The notes beneath the pieces are model-generated. The model ran no database searches. It was given only the letters and a program-made list of their open reading frames with translations, and was not told where the DNA came from. The position numbers and the translations under genes were made by a program. Positions 57,766-64,000 of a DNA stretch of 64,000 bases are shown here, piece by piece (within the stretch, counting starts at the first letter, position 1; each line of letters starts with the position of its first letter). The stretch is from Lutimaribacter_A marinistellae (GTDB taxonomy: Bacteria; Pseudomonadota; Alphaproteobacteria; Rhodobacterales; Rhodobacteraceae). The DNA lies in assembly GCF_042648365.1 (NCBI RefSeq), contig NZ_JBHRXI010000010.1, positions 124,001 through 188,000 on the forward strand. Reading direction: 5' to 3'.

Positions 57766-59027
57766 TATGCCGCGCGCCTGTCCTGCAACTGGGCCAGATC
57801 GGGCGCTCCGCCCACGGGACCGTAGAGGGCCAGTGCCGCCGGAGCCTTGACGGCCATTTCTTCGGCAAAGCCGAGCACCTCGCCCGCGGTGACAGCATCG
57901 ATCCGCGCGACCGTTTCCTCAAGCGACGGAACCTTGCCCCAGATTTCCACGAGGCGCGCCAGGCGTTCGGCGCGATTCGAGGGGCTCTCCAGCCCCATCA
58001 ACAACCCCGCCTTCATCTGGGCGCGGGCGCGGGCGATCTCCTGTTCGGTCATGTCGTCGGCGGCGCGCTTCATCTCGTCGATGGTGATACCGGCCAACTC
58101 AGCCAGCTGTTCGGCGCTGGTGCCGGCATAGATCGTGGTCGATCCGGTATCGGCATAGGCACCGGTCTGCGCGAAAATCGTGTAGCAAAGACCACGTTGC
58201 TCTCGCACTTGCTGGAACAAGCGCGACGACATGCTGCCACCCAGCGCGCTGGCATAGATCTGCGCAGTATAGATGGCGTCGTCACGATATCCCGGCCCCT
58301 CGAAGGCCAGTGCGAAATGGGCCTGTTCGAGATCGCGTTCGCGCCGTACTTCGCCGCCGGTGAATTTGGCGGCATCGGGTACGCGTCCACGACGCGATGC
58401 AAGATGGCCAAAATGCTCTTGCGCCAACCTGACCAGCGCATCGTGATCCACGGCTCCGGCGGCAGAGATGATCAGCTGCTCGGGGCCGTAATGCTCTGCA
58501 ACGAAAGCGGACAGATCCTCGCGCGTAAACGCGCTGACCCGCTCCGACGGCCCAAGGATGGTGCGCCCAAGCGGCTGGTCGCGATAGCTCTCTTCCTGCA
58601 GCCAGTCAAAGATGATGTCGTCGGGTGTGTCGTTCGCCTGCCCGATTTCCTGCAGGATTACACCGCGCTCCACCTCGATCTCGCGCGGGTCGAAAACAGG
58701 ATTGAGCACGATATCCGCTATCACGTCGAGAGCGAGCGGCACGTCCTGAGCCAACACGCGCGCGTAATAGGCCGTCACCTCGCGGCTGGTATAGGCGTTG
58801 ATGTAACCGCCCACATCCTCGATGGTCTCGGCAATCTCGAGCGCCGAGCGCCGGCTGGTCCCCTTGAAGGCCATGTGCTCGAGGAAATGTGCGATCCCGT
58901 TCTGTTCGATCCGCTCGTGCCGGCCACCTGCGGCGACCCAGACACCGATGGCGGTCGATTGAAGGCCCGGCATGTGCTCGCTCACGATGCGGACACCGTT
59001 GGCGAGCTGGTCTTGCTGTACTGTCAA
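57765..59027 (-). CDS. M16 family zinc peptidase
   Basis: A 420-residue M16B peptidase. The inverted zinc motif is H47-F-L-E50-H51, and the further zinc Glu lies about 75 residues on. A second inactive-like half follows, as in mitochondrial processing peptidase beta. In bacteria these proteins degrade peptides; the relatives near cox genes have no assigned substrate. The start is a TTG overlapping the thrC stop (TTGA); no ATG lies nearby. Sixth gene after ctaB in the cytochrome oxidase cluster. Confidence 0.92.
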   Translation of the reverse strand: MTVQQDQLANGVRIVSEHMPGLQSTAIGVWVAAGGRHERIEQNGIAHFLEHMAFKGTSRRSALEIAETIEDVGGYINAYTSREVTAYYARVLAQDVPLALDVIADIVLNPVFDPREIEVERGVILQEIGQANDTPDDIIFDWLQEESYRDQPLGRTILGPSERVSAFTREDLSAFVAEHYGPEQLIISAAGAVDHDALVRLAQEHFGHLASRRGRVPDAAKFTGGEVRRERDLEQAHFALAFEGPGYRDDAIYTAQIYASALGGSMSSRLFQQVREQRGLCYTIFAQTGAYADTGSTTIYAGTSAEQLAELAGITIDEMKRAADDMTEQEIARARAQMKAGLLMGLESPSNRAERLARLVEIWGKVPSLEETVARIDAVTAGEVLGFAEEMAVKAPAALALYGPVGGAPDLAQLQDRRAA

Positions 59028-60430
59028 CTGGCGATATGCCTCTTGATGTGATCCTCGATGGCGGCAAGGTCGTTATCGACCCGGCTCAGCCGTTCCGGCA
59101 TCTCATACAGGTCCGACATGCGGGAGGGAAGAGGCGGATGAACACCGCTGGCCTCTTCCACCGCAGCGGGGAACTTGGCCGGGTGCGCCGTGGCGAGCGT
59201 AATCATCGGCACCTTTGTTCCGGCGCCGTCAGACGCGCGCAGGGCCTCTTCGGCGACCTTGACGCCCACTGCGCTGTGAGGGCAAAGCAGTTCTCCGGTC
59301 GCGGCGAGGGTCGACGCGATGGTCGAGAGCGTCTCCTCTTCCGAGGCGCGTCCCGACGAGAAACTCTCGCGCAGCGCTTCCATCGCGCCCTGGCTGACAT
59401 CGAAACCGCCGCTCGACAGTTCGTCCATCAACTGGCTGACCGCGCGGCCGTCCTCGCCATAGGCATAGTAAAGCGCCCGCTCGAAGTTTGACGAGACCTG
59501 AATATCCATCGACGGGCTGACCGAAGGTATGGTCGACCCCTTAAAATAGCCCTGACCCGACAAGCAACGATGCAGGATGTCGTTCTGATTGGTCGCAACC
59601 ACCAGGCGGTCAATGGGCAGACCCATCCGCTTGGCAAGATAGCCCGCGAAGATGTCACCGAAATTGCCCGTCGGCACGGTAAAGCTGACCTTGCGGTGCG
59701 GCGCGCCAAGCGCGACCGCAGAGGTGAAGTAATAGACGACTTGCGCCAGAACCCGCGCGAAATTGATCGAATTGACTCCGGCCAGCCGAACCTCGTCGCG
59801 GAACGCGAAATGATTGAACATGTCCTTCACTCGCGCCTGGCAGTCGTCGAAGTCACCGTCGAGTGCGATGGCATGGACATTCGCGTCGTCCGGCGTGGTC
59901 ATTTGGCGGCGCTGCACCTCGCTGACTCGACCATGTGGGAACAAGATGAAAACGTTCACCGCATCAAGCCCCCGGAACGCCTCGATGGCGGCGGAACCGG
60001 TATCGCCCGAAGTAGCGCCGACGATGGTGACCGTCTCACCCCTACGGGACAGCGCCGCCTCGAACAGCTGACCGATCAGCTGCATCGCAAAATCCTTGAA
60101 GGCGAGCGTGGGTCCGTGGAACAGTTCAAGCAGGAACTGCCCCTCGCTCAACTGCTTGAGCGGTGCCCGTGCGGCGTGTCCGAACCCGTTATAGGCCCGC
60201 GCGATGATGTCCCGAAACTCGGCATCGGTGAACGTATCGCCAATGTACGGCTGCATCACGCGAAACGCGACTTCCTCGTAGGAGAGGCCAGCCAGCCCTG
60301 CGATATCGTCAAAGCTCATGACCGGAATCTCGGCCGGCAGGTACAGACCGCCGTCGCGGGCGAGCCCGGTAAGCATCGCCTCTTCGAAGGTGAGTTCGGG
60401 CGCCTGCCCGCGGGTGGAGATGTATTTCAT
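59024..60430 (-). CDS. thrC: Threonine synthase
   Basis: A 468-residue PLP enzyme converting O-phosphohomoserine to threonine. It starts M-K-Y-I-S-T-R-G-Q-A-P, has the PLP-lysine segment L-A-F-K-D-F-A-M-Q-L near 115 and the phosphate-binding G-A-T-S-G-D-T-G-S-A-A near 140. The length fits the bacterial-type enzyme. AGGAGCTGA precedes the ATG. Its position between SURF1 and an M16 peptidase is conserved in alphaproteobacteria although the pathways differ. Confidence 0.97.
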   Translation of the reverse strand: MKYISTRGQAPELTFEEAMLTGLARDGGLYLPAEIPVMSFDDIAGLAGLSYEEVAFRVMQPYIGDTFTDAEFRDIIARAYNGFGHAARAPLKQLSEGQFLLELFHGPTLAFKDFAMQLIGQLFEAALSRRGETVTIVGATSGDTGSAAIEAFRGLDAVNVFILFPHGRVSEVQRRQMTTPDDANVHAIALDGDFDDCQARVKDMFNHFAFRDEVRLAGVNSINFARVLAQVVYYFTSAVALGAPHRKVSFTVPTGNFGDIFAGYLAKRMGLPIDRLVVATNQNDILHRCLSGQGYFKGSTIPSVSPSMDIQVSSNFERALYYAYGEDGRAVSQLMDELSSGGFDVSQGAMEALRESFSSGRASEEETLSTIASTLAATGELLCPHSAVGVKVAEEALRASDGAGTKVPMITLATAHPAKFPAAVEEASGVHPPLPSRMSDLYEMPERLSRVDNDLAAIEDHIKRHIAS

Positions 60431-60433
60431 GTC

Positions 60434-61102
60434 TCAGCTCCTGGTTCGGGCGCGGTTGCGCCGCAGGAAAAAGATGGTCATGGCAAGCCAGACAAGGGCA
60501 AGCCCGAACCACGTGACAGCATAGTGAAGGTGGTCGTTCGGGATGCCTGCGGTATCGACTGGAAGCGGCGTTATGGCCGGATCCGTCTGGCTCCGCAGGA
60601 TCACCAGCACCGGTTCGGCCTCCAGCGCGTCGGCCATCGTCTGAACGTCACGCGCAAACCAGATATTGCCCGCGATATCCGGCTCCGGCGTGAAGCCGTC
60701 GACCTCGTCAGGCCAATGCAGGTTGCCACTGACTGTCATGAGCCCGATCGCGCGCGATACATCCTTGTCTGCTGTCGGCACGAACCCCCTGTCGATCAGG
60801 ATCGTGCGGTCGCCGGTCCTGAAGGGTGCGATGATGCGGTACCCGGCGCCCACGCGCTTGCGCGAAACCAGCACGTGCAGCTCATCGGCCAGCATCTCAC
60901 CGCTGATCTCGACAGGCCGGTATCTGTCTTCAACCGGGTCGGGTGAGGTCGGAAGCGGGCCGGGTGCACCGGAAATCCGCGCGTCGATGTCGGCCAACAG
61001 CGCCTCTTTCCACGCAAGACGCTGCACTTGCCAGACCCCGAGGGAAACCAGGATTGCAAGACCGATCAGGGCAATTGCGAAAAAGAAGAAGATACGGCGC
61101 AT
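60434..61102 (-). CDS. SURF1 family cytochrome oxidase assembly protein
   Basis: A 222-residue protein with one N-terminal (about 7-25) and one C-terminal (about 195-213) membrane helix flanking a periplasmic domain. The conserved L-G-x-W-Q-x-x-R motif reads L-G-V-W-Q-V-Q-R, and R-G-F-V-P lies near 110. SURF1 helps insert heme a3 into subunit I of the aa3 oxidase. Three bases upstream of thrC on the same strand. Follows ctaE after a gap of about 200 bases. Confidence 0.93.
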   Translation of the reverse strand: MRRIFFFFAIALIGLAILVSLGVWQVQRLAWKEALLADIDARISGAPGPLPTSPDPVEDRYRPVEISGEMLADELHVLVSRKRVGAGYRIIAPFRTGDRTILIDRGFVPTADKDVSRAIGLMTVSGNLHWPDEVDGFTPEPDIAGNIWFARDVQTMADALEAEPVLVILRSQTDPAITPLPVDTAGIPNDHLHYAVTWFGLALVWLAMTIFFLRRNRARTRS

Positions 61103-61306
61103 CGGACGGTTCGTTGTGTTTCGTTACCGGTTTAGGACCATGTGCAGGAAGATGATGCAAGCAATCGATTGTATGGGCATCAATCGCGTCGCCCGCAAAG
61201 CAACGCGCACGCACGGCCGCCGTCACCCCCTGCCCTTTCAAGGAAAAAGCGCGCGGTGATCCGCGCGCTTTCACGATGTCATCTCTGTTGGCTCGACAGC
61301 CCGCGA

Positions 61307-62128
61307 TCAGTGGCCGCCGGGCATCGTTCCCACGCCCCAGATGTAGACGGCGAAGAAGAGGAAGAGCCACACCACGTCGACGAAGTGCCAGTACCAGGCC
61401 GCCGCTTCGAAACCGACATGCTTTTCCGGGGTAAAGTGGCCACGCAATGCGCGGATCAGGCAGACAAGCAGGAAGATGGTGCCAATGATCACGTGGAACC
61501 CGTGGAAGCCGGTCGCCATGAAGAAGTTCGAGAAGAACTGGTCGCCGCCGAACTCCCAGCCCTGGTAGAGCAGGTAGGAGTACTCATAGCCTTGCAGCAC
61601 GGTGAAAAGAGCACCCAGGACGACCGCGATGGCCAGACCGTTGATCAGCGCCTTGCGATCATTGTTATGCACCAGCGCATGGTGCGCCCAGGTCACGGCG
61701 CAGCCCGACAAAAGCAGGATCAGCGTGTTTATCAGCGGCAGGTGGAACGCGTCAACATGATAGATCTCGGGGCGGATATACTCGGTGCCTGCATACTCGC
61801 TCATGGGGTACATGGCGTGCTTGAAGAACGACCAGAACCACGCAAAGAAGAACATCACCTCGGACATGATGAACAGGATGAAGCCATAGCGCAGGCCGAT
61901 CCGCACGACCGGGGTATGATCACCGATGCGGCTTTCGCGGACAACCTCGGCCCACCAGCCGAACATGGTGTAAAGGACCCCGGCAAGTCCTATCCAGAAC
62001 ATCCAGGGAGTGACGCCGTGCATCCAGAGCACTGCCCCGAAGAGCATGACGAAGCCGCCGATGGAGCCGAAAAGCGGCCAGATCGACGGGCTCAGGATGT
62101 GGTAGTCGTGGTTCTTAGCATGTGCCAT
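61307..62128 (-). CDS. ctaE: Cytochrome c oxidase subunit III
   Basis: A 273-residue seven-helix protein. Conserved blocks include W-P-L-F-G-S-I-G-G near 18, F-F-A-W-F-W-S-F-F near 103, the lipid-binding E-Y region near 185, and the final Y-W-H-F-V-D-V-V-W-L-F-L-F. It stabilises proton pumping in the aa3-type oxidase. The subunit I gene is not in this window; the subunit II gene is at the right edge. Confidence 0.97.
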   Translation of the reverse strand: MAHAKNHDYHILSPSIWPLFGSIGGFVMLFGAVLWMHGVTPWMFWIGLAGVLYTMFGWWAEVVRESRIGDHTPVVRIGLRYGFILFIMSEVMFFFAWFWSFFKHAMYPMSEYAGTEYIRPEIYHVDAFHLPLINTLILLLSGCAVTWAHHALVHNNDRKALINGLAIAVVLGALFTVLQGYEYSYLLYQGWEFGGDQFFSNFFMATGFHGFHVIIGTIFLLVCLIRALRGHFTPEKHVGFEAAAWYWHFVDVVWLFLFFAVYIWGVGTMPGGH

Positions 62129-62150
62129 CAGCGTCCCTCACCTACAGGCA

Positions 62151-62726
62151 TTAGTTCGTGTTGGTTTCCGCCTGCGTCTCAAGGGCGGCATAGCCCTCGG
62201 GCAGGTCGATTTCGTAAAACGTATAAGATAGGGTGATCGTGTGCACGAATTTCCCGTCGCGGTCTTCAACGATTTCAGGATCGACGAAGAATGTCACGGG
62301 CATCTGCACGCGTTCACCGGGTTGCAGCACCTGCTCCTCGAAGCAGAAGCACTGGATCTTGTCGAAAAACGCGCCCGCTGCATAGGGGGTCACGTTGTAA
62401 GAGGCCTGCCCCGCAACCGGACGATCCGTCGGGTTGTAGGCCTCGTAAAAGGCAAGGCCCGTCTCGCCGATGCGGATTTCCATCTGTCGTTCGACCGGCG
62501 TGAATTCCCACGGCATGCCGCGTTCCTTCGATGCGTCGAAACGCACCTTGACGGTCTGGTCCAGCACCTCGTCCGAGGCAACCTCGGCCGTGCCGGTCAC
62601 GCCACCGAACCCGGTGACCCGGCAGAACCAGTCGTAGAGCGGGACCGAGGCCCATGCGAGCGAACCCATAACGACGACCACGCCCACGGTCTGAAGAACG
62701 GTCTTTTTCGGTCCGTCAATTGCCAT
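62151..62726 (-). CDS. ctaG: Cytochrome c oxidase assembly protein CtaG/Cox11
   Basis: A 191-residue copper chaperone for the CuB site of subunit I. It has one N-terminal membrane helix (about 10-28), C35 in L-Y-D-W-F-C-R and the copper motif C126-F-C128-F-E-E in the periplasmic domain. The ATG overlaps the stop of the small upstream ORF by one base. Followed 22 bases later by ctaE. Confidence 0.96.
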   Translation of the reverse strand: MAIDGPKKTVLQTVGVVVVMGSLAWASVPLYDWFCRVTGFGGVTGTAEVASDEVLDQTVKVRFDASKERGMPWEFTPVERQMEIRIGETGLAFYEAYNPTDRPVAGQASYNVTPYAAGAFFDKIQCFCFEEQVLQPGERVQMPVTFFVDPEIVEDRDGKFVHTITLSYTFYEIDLPEGYAALETQAETNTN

Positions 62727-62887
62727 CAGCTTCCGTCTCCCTGATGCGGGGGTTCGAACGTGCCTTCGCTGACCTTCACAACGGTCAAGCCGAACATCAG
62801 CGCGATGAACCCGGCCAGAACAAGCGCCACCCCCAGGTTTCGACCAAAGCGGCGCTGGTGCAATTCATGTGTCTTGCGCAGGCTCAT
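62726..62887 (-). CDS. Small membrane protein of the cox operon (CoxF-like)
   Basis: A 53-residue ORF with a cytoplasmic basic start (M-S-L-R-K-T-H-E-L-H-Q-R-R-F-G-R-N) and one membrane helix (about 18-37), then a short polar tail. It starts inside the end of ctaB (ATGA) and its stop overlaps the ctaG start, so its translation is coupled to both. Small proteins occur at this position in other alphaproteobacterial cox operons (sometimes called CoxF), with no firmly assigned role. Confidence 0.85.
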   Translation of the reverse strand: MSLRKTHELHQRRFGRNLGVALVLAGFIALMFGLTVVKVSEGTFEPPHQGDGS

Positions 62888-63828
62888 CCCCAGCCTCCCA
62901 GCCCATAGACCTTGAGAACGGCCTCAACCAGGATCGCACCGAAATGCAGGAAGAGATAGAGCAGCGAAAGTTTGAAGAACCCGCGCTCAACCTTGAAATT
63001 GTCGGCCTCGCTCGCAGCTTCGTCGCGACGCGAAATCTTCCACGCGCCATGCAGGAACATGGCATTCATCACCACGGCGACCGACAGGTAGACCGGACCG
63101 CCAATTTCCGAAAACGCGGTCCCGACGGCGAGTATCGCCAGCAGCGCCGTGTAGACAAGGATGTGCGTCCGAGTGGAGCGTCGGCCATGTGTCACGGTCA
63201 GCATCGGCACACCGGCATCGTCGTAATCCGAGCGCATGAACAGTGCCAGCGCCCAGAAATGCGGCGGTGTCCACATGAAGGTCAGCGCGAACATGAGCCA
63301 TGGCTCGACCGACATTGTTCCCGTCGCGGCGATCCAGCCGATGACCGGCGGAAAGGCTCCAGCGGCACCACCGATCACGATGTTCTGCGGCGTGCTCCGC
63401 TTGAGCCACATCGTGTAGATCACGACGTAGAAAAAGATGGTGAAGGCAAGCATCGCGCCAGCGGCGATGTTCGTCGCGAGCGCCAGCATGATAACCGACA
63501 GGCCTGACAGGCCCAGTCCGAGGGCCAGCGCTTCGCCGGCCTGCACCTTGCCAGAGGGCACCGGACGCGACCGCGTCCGCTTCATCACCTGGTCGATATC
63601 GGCGTCGTACCACATGTTGAGCGCACCAGATGCGCCGCCACCGATCGCGATGAACAGGATGGCCGCGAAACCGATCAGCGGATGCACGCCCTGCGGCGCG
63701 GCCAGCAGACCGACAAGCGCGGTGAACACCACCAGCGACATGACCCGCGGCTTGAGCAGCGCGAAGTAATCGCCGAACCCCGCCTCGGATTCGCGGATTG
63801 TACTGGCATTAATGCTGGCGTCGCTCAT
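62884..63828 (-). CDS. ctaB: Protoheme IX farnesyltransferase (heme O synthase)
   Basis: A 314-residue UbiA-family enzyme with about nine membrane helices that farnesylates heme b to heme o. The first prenyl-binding motif is N-M-W-Y-D-A-D-I-D near 83, followed by K-R-T-R-S-R-P-V-P-S-G, and the second aspartate-rich region is in M-R-S-D-Y-D-D-A-G near 205. The ATG at 63828 with GAGGAAA is preferred over 63855. Overlaps the small ORF by four bases. Confidence 0.97.
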   Translation of the reverse strand: MSDASINASTIRESEAGFGDYFALLKPRVMSLVVFTALVGLLAAPQGVHPLIGFAAILFIAIGGGASGALNMWYDADIDQVMKRTRSRPVPSGKVQAGEALALGLGLSGLSVIMLALATNIAAGAMLAFTIFFYVVIYTMWLKRSTPQNIVIGGAAGAFPPVIGWIAATGTMSVEPWLMFALTFMWTPPHFWALALFMRSDYDDAGVPMLTVTHGRRSTRTHILVYTALLAILAVGTAFSEIGGPVYLSVAVVMNAMFLHGAWKISRRDEAASEADNFKVERGFFKLSLLYLFLHFGAILVEAVLKVYGLGGWG

Positions 63829-63882
63829 CGGTTTCCTCGTCGTGGCGATGGGCAATCAGCCCGTCTTCAAGCCAGGTCGCGA

Positions 63883-63902
63883 GGCGGGGTCACAGCCCCG
63901 CC
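63883..63902 (-). other. Hairpin between ctaC and ctaB
   Basis: A seven-base-pair GC stem (GGCGGGG / CCCCGCC) with a six-base loop lies nine bases after the ctaC stop. There is no T tract on the minus strand, so it is more likely an mRNA processing or stability element than a terminator. Confidence 0.45.
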
Positions 63903-63910
63903 AAGCGGTA

Positions 63911-64000
63911 TCAGTTCGCTGCGACCTCGTAAGAACGCGGCGTACCGGCATACTGGTCGATCGCACCATCGAGCCATTGGTCATAGGCTTCCTGGCTAAC
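63911..64000 (-). CDS. ctaC: Cytochrome c oxidase subunit II, C-terminal end only
   Basis: The last 29 codons of a minus-strand gene continue past the right edge of the window. The translation V-S-Q-E-A-Y-D-Q-W-L-D and the following tail match the C terminus of aa3-type oxidase subunit II. The CuA site lies outside the window. Its position directly upstream of ctaB supports the call. Confidence 0.8.
   Translation of the reverse strand, partial: VSQEAYDQWLDGAIDQYAGTPRSYEVAAN

Noticed and set aside
1..64000. Mobile elements, prophage, CRISPR arrays, tRNA and rRNA genes
   Set aside because: I looked for transposase or integrase frames, terminal repeats, spaced direct repeats and tRNA cloverleaf sequences and saw none. 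A tRNA scan by program would be decisive.

Overview
The window reads as a chromosomal segment of a high-GC alphaproteobacterium, most likely a marine Rhodobacterales (Roseobacter-group) bacterium. The assignment rests on gene content and order seen in the sequence: DUF1467 next to methylmalonyl-CoA epimerase, Hsp20 with DUF1150, a fused sulfate adenylyltransferase/APS kinase, a Lrp regulator divergent from trxB, the ubiK/lgt/methyltransferase/pgeF cluster, and ctaC-ctaB-small ORF-ctaG-ctaE-SURF1-thrC-M16 protease. Genus cannot be fixed by eye. I found no insertion sequence, prophage, integrase, CRISPR array, rRNA or tRNA. Nearly everything looks like core genome.

Layout. 1-9 kb: the 3' part of a nitroreductase, an EI24 membrane protein, a diheme cytochrome c, a ferric-reductase-like flavocytochrome, DUF1467/mce, a receiver-domain protein with a small coupled ORF, a GNAT enzyme, aspS and a CPBP membrane protein. 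9-16 kb: carB, then a MaoC-phosphotransacylase fusion divergent from a KAS III homologue. 16-24 kb: tdk, proC-csaA-hydroxyacid dehydrogenase, YbjN, ubiK, lgt-midA-pgeF, a 47-aa ORF and a Hint-domain protein. 24-30 kb: lrp/trxB around a large operator-like dyad, a CyaC-type redox adenylate cyclase and the fused sat-cysC. 30-37 kb: GT10-like transferase and PhzF, hsp20-DUF1150 behind an RpoH-type promoter, purEK, phnM, lipase, DMT transporter. 37-40 kb: two further class III cyclases, convergent, the second one co-transcribed with a truncated globin. 40-44 kb: groESL under CIRCE and an RpoH/sigma70-type promoter, DUF2161, Mn-dependent pyrophosphatase. 44-54 kb: DUF389, HAD, MaoC hydratase, ribF, YcgN, threonine aldolase, SulP transporter, then mtnP and apt flanking a divergent ribbon-helix-helix/42-aa-peptide pair. 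54-64 kb: fasciclin protein, FAD-linked oxidase, MBL-fold protein, and the cytochrome oxidase assembly operon running leftward off the right edge.

The main theme is redox and gas sensing linked to cAMP. Three class III cyclases lie within about 14 kb. All three keep the catalytic Asp, Lys, Asn and Arg residues, and each has a different input module: a heme-type membrane anchor plus 2Fe-2S domain, an unknown N-terminal domain, and a PAS-like domain plus coiled coil translationally coupled to a group I truncated hemoglobin. The globin-cyclase pair is the best candidate for an undescribed system. Second is the RHH regulator/42-aa peptide pair, which shares a palindromic promoter between the two methylthioadenosine-salvage genes. 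Other coherent groups are heat-shock control (CIRCE and RpoH-like promoters at groESL and hsp20), MTA/adenine salvage (mtnP, apt) and terminal oxidase biogenesis.
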